Made by a program: the position numbers and the translations under genes. Below the pieces are notes generated by a model. The model had not been told where the DNA came from, ran no database searches, and saw only the letters and a list, made by a program, of their open reading frames with translations. Shown here piece by piece: positions 8,507-16,576 of a stretch of 25,934 bases of DNA. Position 1 is the first letter of the stretch, and the number at the start of each line of letters is the position of its first letter. Origin of the DNA: a virus; the IMG/VR virus record IMGVR_UViG_3300025617_001077, positions 1 through 25,934 of that record; one strand, written 5' to 3'.

Positions 8507-10363
8507 ATGGCAAACAGAATACCATTAATTGTTGACAGAGACGATCAAAACAAACTTAAAGAACTACCGGTAGGTGATAATTTAAATCTTACAGGAAGTG
8601 GAATAGTTGGTGCGGCAAATATCGAAGCAACTGGACTTACTATTGCTGGTGTTAGTTATAATCCTTTTAGTGGAAGTTATAATGATCTAACAGATAAACC
8701 TAATGTAGCCGCTACTACAACAGACTTACCAGAAGGCACCAATCAATATTTTACTAATGAAAGAGTGGATGACAGAGTTGCCGCTATCCTTGTTGAAGGT
8801 GCTGGCATTGATATTGTTTATAATGATTTAACTGGTAAAATTACAATTACAAATACCGGAGGCGGTGAAGGCGGTGGAAGTAGTATTCCTACAAACTTTA
8901 CTGGATTAGCATCAAACCAAGTAATGAAATACAGCACAGCTGACGAGGCTTGGGTCAATGGAAGTGTAGTTTGGAGTGAAATTGCAAGTAAACCAACATT
9001 TTCATCAGTAGCAACAACAGGTAGTTATAATGATTTGATTAATAAACCAGACCTAGTTAATGATATTAGTGATTTAGCAGATGTTGACACAGTTTCAAGT
9101 GCTCCAACAGCAGGACAAGTATTAAAATGGGATGGTAGCAAATGGGCACCTGCAGATGATATTACATCGGGAGGTGCTGGATTAGATGCTACAACACTAA
9201 ATGGATTTGCAGGATCTTATTACTTAGATTGGAACAACTTTACTAACAAGCCTACGTTATTTAATGGAGAATGGTCCAATCTAGTCGGAACACCTACTAC
9301 ACTATCTGGATACGGTATTACTGATGCAGTTAGTACAACCGGAGACTATACACAAAATGGCAGTGTTACTTTTAATAGTGATACTGGTATTACTGTAGGC
9401 ACAAGCAACAATGTAAAATTGTATGTTAATAATGACGTAATCCTTGCAACAACTGTAAACGAACAAGATTTTGCTATTAAAGTTAAACCACTTTCAGGCG
9501 AAGTTACTGCAATTAAGATTGACACTGGCACACAAAGAATTGGTATTTTTAATACATCACCTACACGTAAGTTAGACGTAACTGGAGATATTGGTGCTAC
9601 AGAATATTATGGTAGTGGTGCTAACTTAACAGGAATTACATTAGGACAAGTTTTAATCGCCGGCTCTGAAACTAGTAATAGTGTTAGCTTTGGTAATGTT
9701 ACACCTTTCACAGCAAACACATACAACTTAGGTGCATCGAATAATCGTTATCAAAATACATATTCAAACTTTTATTATGGCGACGGATCTAATCTAACAG
9801 GACTTAGTGCAGGTATTGTTTCAGGATTGTCAACTGTTGCAACGAGTGGAGCATATGCAGATATATCAGGAACTCCTGTATTAGCAAATATTGCTACATC
9901 AGGATCATACGGAGATTTAGTAGGAACCCCTACACTTCCAACAGCAATTACAGATTTAGGTATTACCGACGGCAGTGTAGGACAAGTGTTAACTACTAAC
10001 GGAGCAGGTGTATTTACATTCCAAGACGCAGGTGATTCAATTGGTAATTTAACTGTAACTAACAGTACAATAACTACAACAGATGCGGCAATTACATTTA
10101 GTGATGATGTAGTGTTTAGTGGAGCAGTGAGTGCAGATAGCTTTACTGGTACGGGTACAGGAACTCCTATCATTGCTAGTTCAGCAAGTATTGAACTACA
10201 GGCTGTTGATGCAGTTAAAGTTACTACTAGCCCATTACGTTTAGCAAGTTTTACAACTACTGCAAGAGATGCACTAACACCAAGTAATGGCGATACAATC
10301 TATAATACTACTACGAATAAATTCCAAGGCTATGCAAATGGCGTTTGGGTAGATCTACATTAA
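8507..10363 (+). CDS. Tail fibre protein with YNDLxxKP repeats
   Basis: This 618-residue protein has several copies of a phage fibre repeat: SYNDLTDKP near 60, EIASKPTF and SYNDLINKP near 160-185, NNFTNKPTLF and SNLVGTPTTLSGYGITDA near 245-275, then AYADISGTP and SYGDLVGTP near 450-475. A second fibre signature, YYGSGANLTGITLG and YYGDGSNLTGLSAG, occurs twice between about 365 and 435. The C-terminus (ARDALTPSNGDTIYNTTTN, then FQGYANGVWVDLH) is a widespread ending of fibre and surface proteins. The N-terminus (KLKELPVGDNLNLTGSGI) differs from the module of its neighbours. AAGGA 7 bases before the ATG supports the start. Host recognition is the probable role. Confidence 0.85.
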   Translation: MANRIPLIVDRDDQNKLKELPVGDNLNLTGSGIVGAANIEATGLTIAGVSYNPFSGSYNDLTDKPNVAATTTDLPEGTNQYFTNERVDDRVAAILVEGAGIDIVYNDLTGKITITNTGGGEGGGSSIPTNFTGLASNQVMKYSTADEAWVNGSVVWSEIASKPTFSSVATTGSYNDLINKPDLVNDISDLADVDTVSSAPTAGQVLKWDGSKWAPADDITSGGAGLDATTLNGFAGSYYLDWNNFTNKPTLFNGEWSNLVGTPTTLSGYGITDAVSTTGDYTQNGSVTFNSDTGITVGTSNNVKLYVNNDVILATTVNEQDFAIKVKPLSGEVTAIKIDTGTQRIGIFNTSPTRKLDVTGDIGATEYYGSGANLTGITLGQVLIAGSETSNSVSFGNVTPFTANTYNLGASNNRYQNTYSNFYYGDGSNLTGLSAGIVSGLSTVATSGAYADISGTPVLANIATSGSYGDLVGTPTLPTAITDLGITDGSVGQVLTTNGAGVFTFQDAGDSIGNLTVTNSTITTTDAAITFSDDVVFSGAVSADSFTGTGTGTPIIASSASIELQAVDAVKVTTSPLRLASFTTTARDALTPSNGDTIYNTTTNKFQGYANGVWVDLH

Positions 10364-10372
10364 GGAGTCGCA

Positions 10373-11947
10373 ATGAGCGAACGCGAATATATTGTTAGCT
10401 TGAACCGAGGTGTTGATTATGATGCATTCTGGGATCAAATAGAAAACGTAAGTGCAGATGATGGATTTGTTCCGACTAGACGAGTAAACATTGAAAATGA
10501 AAGACCTGGAAGTTTGCGTAGTTGTCACTACTTACTTACAGACGATGAAGCAAAAACCCTAAGAGAAGATGCAAGAGTTTATAGTGTAGAAATTCCTCCC
10601 GAACAACGTGACGATATTGAGATCGGATTTACATCGCAAGAAATAGCCAACTTCAATAAAACTGCAATTGATACAGGTAATTATAGAGACTGGGGTAAAA
10701 TACGACATAGTTTTTCAGTACAACCTTATATTGGAGATACTACTAGTAGTAATTTTCCGTATATTTTTGATGGAACAGGCGTAGATGTTGTTATACAAGA
10801 TAGCGGCCTACAAGTTGACCATCCAGAGTTTCTAGATGCTAACGGTGTAAGCAGAGTACAACAGATTGATTGGCCTACTGAAAGTGGGTTGCCTTTTACA
10901 CAAAGCGCAAATCATTATAGAGATTGGGACGGACACGGTACACATGTTGCAGGTACAGCTGGTGGGAAGAATTTTGGGTGGGCCAAAAATGCACGTATAT
11001 ATTCTGTTAAACTAGCTGGACTAGAAGGTCCGGGCGATAGTGGTACCGGTATTAGTACAACATATGCTTTTGATTGTATTAAGTTATGGCATCGCAATAA
11101 ACCAGTTGATCCTGTTACAGGTTATAAGCGACCGACTATTGTAAATATGAGTTGGGGTTATAGTGCAGGATACGGAGACCGTCCAGATGGTGTGAGTGAT
11201 CTTGTTTATCGTGGAACAACTTATAATCTAGGCAACGATACAAACTTTAATAATACTGCACACCGTACTAGTACATATGGATTTTATCCTTATTTTACAA
11301 GTAGTGGTTATCGTTATCCTGTTAGAATTGGTTCTATCGATGCAGATGTACAAGAATTGATCGATGAAGGTATACATGTATGTATTGCCGCAGGAAATAA
11401 TAGTTTTAAAATAGATGTGCCAGGTGGCGACGATTACGATAATATTGTGTTTAGCTCAGGCGGCACAGGATACTATCACAGAGGAAGTTCGCCGTACGAT
11501 GATCAAGCATTTATGGTAGGATGTCTAAGTGCAACTACTGCTTCACCTGAACAAAAAGTTTCTTTTAGTTCAAATGGTCCGGGGGTTGACATTTATGCTG
11601 CCGGACATAATATTATTAGTGCAAGTAGTAATATTAATCGAATCGGCGGCGTAACTTATTTTGATAATCCTAGTTTTAAACAAATTAATATAAGCGGAAC
11701 TAGTATGGCAAGTCCGCAAGTATGCGGTCTAGGAGCAATTTACTTACAAGCAAATCCGGATTGGAGTCCGGCACAGTTGCGTGATCGCTTACATAAAGAC
11801 AGTGTGTCAACACTAGAAGATGGAGGTCTAACAGATTATGCTGATACTTCACAAATTAGTGGAGGCCCTAATAGATTAATGGTAAGTCGTTATGGTGTTG
11901 TGTCACCATTTAATAGTAACTTATATGCTTTGGGCAAAAAGCGGTAA
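10373..11947 (+). CDS. Subtilisin-like serine protease (S8 family) with N-terminal pro-region
   Basis: This 524-residue protein has a complete S8 catalytic set: Asp143 in VVIQDSGLQVDHPEF, His188 in DGHGTHVAG, oxyanion Asn342 in IAAGNNSF and Ser444 in ISGTSMASPQV. Residues 1-85 look like an inhibitor-I9-type pro-region (start REYIVSLNRGVDYDAFW, then YLLTDDEAKTLREDARVYSVE), so the enzyme is probably made as a zymogen. There is no signal peptide, which fits a cytoplasmic or virion-bound phage protein rather than a secreted one. It has AAGGAG 5 bases before the ATG and sits between two structural genes 9 and 20 bases away, so it is made with the fibres. It may process a fibre or adhesin, or act in the virion on host surface proteins. 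Which of these is unknown. Confidence 0.93.
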   Translation: MSEREYIVSLNRGVDYDAFWDQIENVSADDGFVPTRRVNIENERPGSLRSCHYLLTDDEAKTLREDARVYSVEIPPEQRDDIEIGFTSQEIANFNKTAIDTGNYRDWGKIRHSFSVQPYIGDTTSSNFPYIFDGTGVDVVIQDSGLQVDHPEFLDANGVSRVQQIDWPTESGLPFTQSANHYRDWDGHGTHVAGTAGGKNFGWAKNARIYSVKLAGLEGPGDSGTGISTTYAFDCIKLWHRNKPVDPVTGYKRPTIVNMSWGYSAGYGDRPDGVSDLVYRGTTYNLGNDTNFNNTAHRTSTYGFYPYFTSSGYRYPVRIGSIDADVQELIDEGIHVCIAAGNNSFKIDVPGGDDYDNIVFSSGGTGYYHRGSSPYDDQAFMVGCLSATTASPEQKVSFSSNGPGVDIYAAGHNIISASSNINRIGGVTYFDNPSFKQINISGTSMASPQVCGLGAIYLQANPDWSPAQLRDRLHKDSVSTLEDGGLTDYADTSQISGGPNRLMVSRYGVVSPFNSNLYALGKKR

Positions 11948-11950
11948 ATA
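11943..11950 (+). promoter_or_regulatory. Weak late-promoter candidate GGTAAATA
   Basis: This shares the TAAATA core of the late consensus (6 of 8) and overlaps the protease stop codon. It lies 17 bases before the next ATG at 11968, the same geometry as the stronger candidates at 440, 12665 and 15698. Confidence 0.4.
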
Positions 11951-11967
11951 CTGTATAGGAGCAGAAT

Positions 11968-12669
11968 ATGGCAATACAGACAATTAATATTGGAACAATC
12001 GCAAACGACGGAACGGGTGATGATCTTCGTGAAGCGTTTGTAAAAGTTAACAACAACTTTGCAGATCTTAATGCAAGAGATCCAGAGAGAACAACAGCCG
12101 CAAATTTGGGCGCGGCAGGGCAAGGTATTTTTGCACAGTTAAACGGTGCCGAATTACAATTTAAAAAAATTGTTGCAGGATCAGCTATTACACTTGCTTC
12201 TGATGCAAACACTATTACTATTAATTCAACTGCTACTGGATTGCCTAGTATACAAGTTTTTGCAGATAATAACAATACTACTGTTGATGCAAGTGATAAT
12301 ACATTAACTATTGCCGGAGGCAATCTTGTTACTACTAATCTAGTAGGAAATACAATTACTATTGCTTCCGAAACATCTTTAATTACAGATACTAATCCAA
12401 GACTTAGTACTAATTTAGACGGCGCCGGAAATAAAATTTACGGTACAAGTGATATCGAAAGTAACATTTGGGGTATTGACATTCGACAAATGGACGGTAT
12501 ACAACCTTACGTTAATCAACTTGATTTAGGCGAAGCTGTTCCTACATCATTTAGTAATGCTTTAGAATATCTTTCAAGAAACTTAATTATCGAGTTCGAC
12601 GACGGTACTGAAACCTTTACAGGATCAAACGAAATAACAGCAGATATGGGAACACTACCTGTAGCATAA
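11968..12669 (+). CDS. Structural protein with shared N-terminal cassette module
   Basis: This 233-residue protein opens with the clearest copy of the cassette module (TINIGTIANDGTGDDLREAF then KVNNNFADL). Its body is rich in Thr and Asn, with short beta-type repeats such as GSAITLASDANTITINST, DNTLTIAGGNLVTTNLVGNT and ITIASETS. It ends with a more ordinary globular stretch (QLDLGEAVPTSFSNALEYLS). AGGAG lies 6 bases before the ATG. Its place between the protease and the 1000-residue protein indicates a virion part, probably an adaptor or minor tail/fibre component. No catalytic motif is visible and no precise T4 counterpart can be named. Confidence 0.75.
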   Translation: MAIQTINIGTIANDGTGDDLREAFVKVNNNFADLNARDPERTTAANLGAAGQGIFAQLNGAELQFKKIVAGSAITLASDANTITINSTATGLPSIQVFADNNNTTVDASDNTLTIAGGNLVTTNLVGNTITIASETSLITDTNPRLSTNLDGAGNKIYGTSDIESNIWGIDIRQMDGIQPYVNQLDLGEAVPTSFSNALEYLSRNLIIEFDDGTETFTGSNEITADMGTLPVA

Positions 12670-12672
12670 ATA
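12665..12672 (+). promoter_or_regulatory. Late promoter CATAAATA overlapping a stop codon
   Basis: This matches TATAAATA at 7 of 8 positions. The TAA inside it is the stop of the preceding gene. It lies 18 bases before the ATG at 12691 with a GGAG ribosome site in between. Confidence 0.6.
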
Positions 12673-12690
12673 TGTATATAGGAGTAATAC

Positions 12691-15600
12691 ATGGCAAATA
12701 TCCTTTGGACAGTTAGCACTGGACATAATTTAGGAACAATTAATGAGAGTATAGTACAGACAATAAATTTGCCTGTAGACGATACCGTTGACACTATTAA
12801 ATTAATTAGTGGTGACTTGCCGGGTGGTTTAAGAATAGAAAACTTAGCACTATCAGGAACGCCGTTCGAAGTAAAAGAATTAAAAGAATACTCATTTGTC
12901 CTTAGAGCAAAAAAAGGAAATAGAGTAGAAGACATTACTCTAAAAATTACAGTTGACGGTGCTGATGCTCCAATTTGGATTACACCTGAGGGACCATTAC
13001 CTTTAGGACCTAACAGTAAGTTTTATATTTTAGATAGTAGTCCGGTAGACTTTCAATTGCAAGTTATTGATGCTGATTTGCCAGCAGGTGATAACATTGA
13101 ATATATTCTAGAAGATGATGGCGGCGAACTACCGCCCGGAATATCATTAGGTAGAACAACTGGTAAACTTACAGGAATTGTTGAGCCGCTATTGGCTTTA
13201 GAACAAAGAGCTAGTGCAGGATTTTTTGACACTAACTTGTTTGGTTCTTTCCCATACGATTTTGGTATTAAAAGTTTTAATGGATTTGAAAGTTATTATT
13301 ACGATACAACATTTTACGACTATGCTGTTCCTACCCAAAGCCCTAAAAAACTAAACAGAAATTATCAATTTACTGTTTCAGCAAGTGACGGTGTAACTAT
13401 TATTAAACGTAAGTTTCAAATCTACTTAGTCGGCGATGATTTCTTAAGAACAGATAATACAATTATGCAGGTAGCTACTGGATTGTTCACTGCTGATAAT
13501 ACATACTTGAGAGCACCAATTTGGTTAACTCCTAGTGATTTAGGATTTCGTCGTGCTAATAACTATGTAACATTATTTTTAGATGTGTATGATCCAACTA
13601 GTAATCAAGGTATTATTAGTTTTACAGTTAAACCTTCAAACGCAGATGGATCAGCAAGTATATTGCCTCCTGGAATGAACCTTGATAGTATAACCGGTGA
13701 GATCGCAGGGCGTGTTCCATATCAGCCAGCAGTTACAAAAGAATATAAATTTACAATTGAAGCACTAAGGCAACTTGGATCGTCTTCGTCAACATCTACA
13801 CAATTTTTTGCAAACAACTTAGGTAAGAGTCCGTGGACTGCTATTAATCCTCAATTTGAGCCTACTGATTTATTTTATCCTGATGACGAGAAAAACTTTT
13901 CATTCTCAGATTTTGCTGATAGTTATTTTAACACAGGCAACACTGAAACAGGATGGCTAGTGTTTAGTGAAGTTGCACTAACTGAAGAAGATGCAAGTGA
14001 TAACAAAAACTACGTTGCATTAGATATTGTAGATACTAAAGTTTGGGTTATTGAACAAGGTAAAGTCGTTGCTTCTAATAAAGACAGTTCATTAACCAAA
14101 ATTGAAAAAGGTACAACAGATTATAACAGAGGACAGTTTATTGGTACTATTGCTAACGTAGGATATAAAACTTATGACAATAGTGGTGCTGTTACGGCTA
14201 ACAAAGTAGTTACTATTAGTTTTTATAATTATGAAAAGCAAGTAACTTCAGAAGTTAATCCTACTGTTGCTAAAGATAAAGAATTTAGATTAAGATTATT
14301 AGGTGAAGTTGAAAGTGCTATTACATGGAATACCGAAAGTAATTTAGGAAATCTAAGAGCAAACTTTACCTCTACACTAAGAGTAAGTGCAACAAGTAAT
14401 GTTCCTAATGCTGTTGTATTGTATAGTTTAAAGTCGGGTAGATTGCCTCCTGGAGTTACTTTAGCAATCGACGGTCAATTGCAGGGAAAGGTTAGACAGT
14501 TTGGTACTGTAGATCTACCTGGACTAACAACTATTGATAAATCTACACAAACAACTACATTCGATGGTGCAACAACTACATTTGATAGAAGTTATACATT
14601 TACAGTTGAAGCAAGAGATCAATTTAACTTTAGTGCTAGAACACAAGAATTTACTATTACTACAACAGACCCAGACGATATTCTGTACAGTAGTATTACT
14701 ATGATACCGTTGTTACCAAAAGATCAACGAAATACATATCGAAATTTTATATCTGATCCAACAATCTTTACTCCAGGCAGCATTTATAGACCAAACGATC
14801 CAACGTTCGGACTACAGCCAGAAATTAAAGTACTAGCATATGCAGGTATTGAAACTAAAAATATTAGAGAATACGTTGCCGCTATTTCCAAAAACCATAA
14901 AAGAAAAAGTTTTAAACTTGGAAATGTTAATAAAGCAATAGCAAAAAATGTTGGTAGTAATGACACAGTTTATGAAGTGATTTATGTTGACTTAATTGAT
15001 CCATCAGAACCTGTGACAGGAAAAACTGCTACTAGTTTTACAGCGCAATCTAAAAATAAAGTAACAGTAGATAGTATTCAATACGAAGTTACAGATGATA
15101 ATACAGGTGTAGGAACAGGTGAAGGATTCTTTGATATTGAATTACGAGAAGGTACAAGTACATCTCCTGCATCGTCTGGTGTTATTACATTTTATACTAG
15201 ATCTGGACCTGTGTTGTTTACGCCAGGTGGCGGATTTACATGTGTATTGCAAAGCGGGCAAGAAGTTCTTGTAGCTGATATTAATAGCAGTATTAGTTCT
15301 GATCCTTACAGATTTAGACCAATTACTAACACTATTAAAATTGACAGTGATGCTATCAAAGTTAGTGACAGTAATGATCAAACTAGGTATATAAGTAATA
15401 TAACTAATATGAGAGATCGAATTAGAGCCATTGGTAATAATCTAAGAGAGTTTTATCCTTTATGGATGCGTACTCCGCAAAATGTAGGTGAGCCAGAACT
15501 GGGATATAAATTAGCAATTCCGCTATGTTATTGCTTACCTGGAGAAGCAGATAATATTCTTTTAAATATTAAAAACAGTGGGTTTGATTTTAAGAATTTA

Positions 15601-15693
15601 GGTATAGAAATTGAACGTTATAATATTGATAGTACACTGGGCAACAGTAACGAACAATATATTCCGTTCGCAAACTATCAATTCAATGTATAG
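12691..15693 (+). CDS. Large structural protein with Ig/cadherin-like (He_PIG-type) repeats
   Basis: This 1000-residue protein has repeated LPPGhxL...GxhxG motifs typical of putative-Ig/cadherin-like domains: GDLPGGLRIENLALSGTP (about 40-60), GELPPGISLGRTTGKLTG (about 145-165), ILPPGMNLDSITGEIAG (about 323-340) and RLPPGVTLAIDGQLQGK (about 582-600). They are followed by strands such as EYKFTIEA and SYTFTVEARD. Such domains form elongated stalks that bind sugars or proteins on cell surfaces. The last 330 residues (from about SSITMIPLLPKDQR) form a different domain ending in MRTPQNVGEPELGYKLAIP. A GGAG site precedes the ATG. It has its own late promoter candidate at 12665. Probably a tail or fibre-associated adhesin; exact location in the virion is not known. 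Confidence 0.8.
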   Translation: MANILWTVSTGHNLGTINESIVQTINLPVDDTVDTIKLISGDLPGGLRIENLALSGTPFEVKELKEYSFVLRAKKGNRVEDITLKITVDGADAPIWITPEGPLPLGPNSKFYILDSSPVDFQLQVIDADLPAGDNIEYILEDDGGELPPGISLGRTTGKLTGIVEPLLALEQRASAGFFDTNLFGSFPYDFGIKSFNGFESYYYDTTFYDYAVPTQSPKKLNRNYQFTVSASDGVTIIKRKFQIYLVGDDFLRTDNTIMQVATGLFTADNTYLRAPIWLTPSDLGFRRANNYVTLFLDVYDPTSNQGIISFTVKPSNADGSASILPPGMNLDSITGEIAGRVPYQPAVTKEYKFTIEALRQLGSSSSTSTQFFANNLGKSPWTAINPQFEPTDLFYPDDEKNFSFSDFADSYFNTGNTETGWLVFSEVALTEEDASDNKNYVALDIVDTKVWVIEQGKVVASNKDSSLTKIEKGTTDYNRGQFIGTIANVGYKTYDNSGAVTANKVVTISFYNYEKQVTSEVNPTVAKDKEFRLRLLGEVESAITWNTESNLGNLRANFTSTLRVSATSNVPNAVVLYSLKSGRLPPGVTLAIDGQLQGKVRQFGTVDLPGLTTIDKSTQTTTFDGATTTFDRSYTFTVEARDQFNFSARTQEFTITTTDPDDILYSSITMIPLLPKDQRNTYRNFISDPTIFTPGSIYRPNDPTFGLQPEIKVLAYAGIETKNIREYVAAISKNHKRKSFKLGNVNKAIAKNVGSNDTVYEVIYVDLIDPSEPVTGKTATSFTAQSKNKVTVDSIQYEVTDDNTGVGTGEGFFDIELREGTSTSPASSGVITFYTRSGPVLFTPGGGFTCVLQSGQEVLVADINSSISSDPYRFRPITNTIKIDSDAIKVSDSNDQTRYISNITNMRDRIRAIGNNLREFYPLWMRTPQNVGEPELGYKLAIPLCYCLPGEADNILLNIKNSGFDFKNLGIEIERYNIDSTLGNSNEQYIPFANYQFNV

Positions 15694-15712
15694 TACTGAT
15701 AAATAACAGTAC
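15693..15712 (+). promoter_or_regulatory. Late promoter GATAAATA inside a perfect inverted repeat
   Basis: GATAAATA (15698-15705) matches the late consensus at 7 of 8 and lies 22 bases before the ATG at 15728. The AT core ATAAATAA is flanked by GTACTG on the left and CAGTAC on the right, a perfect 6-base inverted repeat. It fills the short space after the 1000-residue gene. Confidence 0.55.
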
Positions 15713-15727
15713 ACGAGAGGATTAAAA

Positions 15728-16324
15728 ATGGCAAGTAATATTAATGACACCGGTGTAAATCAGAACTACCCAGTAGCAGGTGTAGACAATGATTCGCAGG
15801 GATTTAGAGATAATTTTTCAGTTATCAGAAGCAACTTTGTAGCGGCGAAAGCTGAAATTCAAGCACTGCAAAATACAACTGCACAAGGAGTTACATATAA
15901 CTCTGAAACAGGAACTAACGATTTTTTAAATAGTACAGTAACAGGTGTAAATCTTATTAATAGTACTGAGCAGTCTTATTCAGCGCCAGGTACAGTTACT
16001 TCTAGTCAAAACGTTAACCTAAGTAGCGGATTTTATCAGTCTTTCACAGTTGGTGCAGATATTACATTTAACTTAACTGAATGGAATACAGACGCTGGCA
16101 AAACAGGTAGAGTAAGAATATACATAAAAAATGATTCAGTGCAAAGAACTATTACATTCCAATCAAATGAAAACGCTGGTACAATTAAAAGAGGTCCAAG
16201 TTGGCCTACAGCAGATAATACTGCCGTAATTGATGTACCTAATACTAAAACATTCGTCTTTGAATTTGTTAGTTTCGATTCAGGCGCAACTGTATATGCT
16301 GAGTACCTTGGTGTATTCCAATAA
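15728..16324 (+). CDS. Small structural protein at the end of the fibre cassette
   Basis: This 198-residue protein has an N-terminus (NINDTGVNQNYPVAGVDNDS, then GFRDNFSVIRSNFVAAKAEI) that resembles a diverged form of the cassette module: Asn/Gly-rich start, a GFRDNF segment and an NF-containing helix. The rest is predicted beta-rich, with a jelly-roll-like alternation (GFYQSFTVGADITFNLTEW, GRVRIYIKNDS, TFVFEFVSFDSGATVYAEY). It carries its own late promoter candidate upstream. GAGAGG 7-8 bases before the ATG is a reasonable ribosome site. A virion role is likely from position and composition. No T4 counterpart can be named from sequence alone. Confidence 0.7.
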   Translation: MASNINDTGVNQNYPVAGVDNDSQGFRDNFSVIRSNFVAAKAEIQALQNTTAQGVTYNSETGTNDFLNSTVTGVNLINSTEQSYSAPGTVTSSQNVNLSSGFYQSFTVGADITFNLTEWNTDAGKTGRVRIYIKNDSVQRTITFQSNENAGTIKRGPSWPTADNTAVIDVPNTKTFVFEFVSFDSGATVYAEYLGVFQ

Positions 16325-16327
16325 AAA

Positions 16328-16567
16328 ATGTTACATCCGTTTAGCGAAGACACAAAAAATTTAACAGTTCAGCAGTGTTATGATAAAATTGCTGAACTAA
16401 CAAACAAATATTTTTCTACACAGAATCCTCAACTACGTGAACAAATTTCTACATTTATAGAATATTACAAGCAAGAAGCTATTACCAAAGAAGCACAATT
16501 ACGAATTGAGCAACAAAATCAAGATAATGGCAATTTAGATCTTGACAGTTTGATTAATATCAGTTAA
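16328..16567 (+). CDS. Small coiled-coil-type protein, function unknown
   Basis: This 79-residue hydrophilic protein is predicted mostly helical (TVQQCYDKIAELTNKYF, then QLREQISTFIEYYKQEA, then a Gln/Glu-rich stretch) and ends in a short acidic-hydrophobic tail, LDLDSLINIS. It starts 3 bases after the fibre cassette with no obvious Shine-Dalgarno, which suggests coupled translation. Small helical proteins with an acidic-hydrophobic C-terminal tail include sliding-clamp-binding factors such as gp33 and gp55 of T4-like phages, but the similarity here is too slight to assign that role. Recorded as a real gene of unknown function because it fits the tiling of the operon. Confidence 0.65.
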   Translation: MLHPFSEDTKNLTVQQCYDKIAELTNKYFSTQNPQLREQISTFIEYYKQEAITKEAQLRIEQQNQDNGNLDLDSLINIS

Positions 16568-16576
16568 ACTGTATAT

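Noticed and set aside
9775-10173. A 132-codon minus-strand open frame inside the 618-residue fibre gene
   Set aside because: Its Val/Pro/Ser-rich composition is what the reverse strand of fibre repeats gives; no start signal or family.
11910-12323. A 137-codon minus-strand open frame spanning the protease end and next gene
   Set aside because: It lies antisense to two well-supported genes and crosses their promoter region; no independent support.
16542-16570. Perfect TTGACA followed after 17 bases by TAAACT, ahead of the Pol III fragment
   Set aside because: The -10 matches only 4 of 6, the start site would fall at the ATG, and the -35 lies in coding sequence.
16561-16571. Palindrome CAGTTAAACTG at the stop of the 79-residue gene
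   Set aside because: The stem is only 4-5 bases with no T run, too weak to call a terminator or operator.
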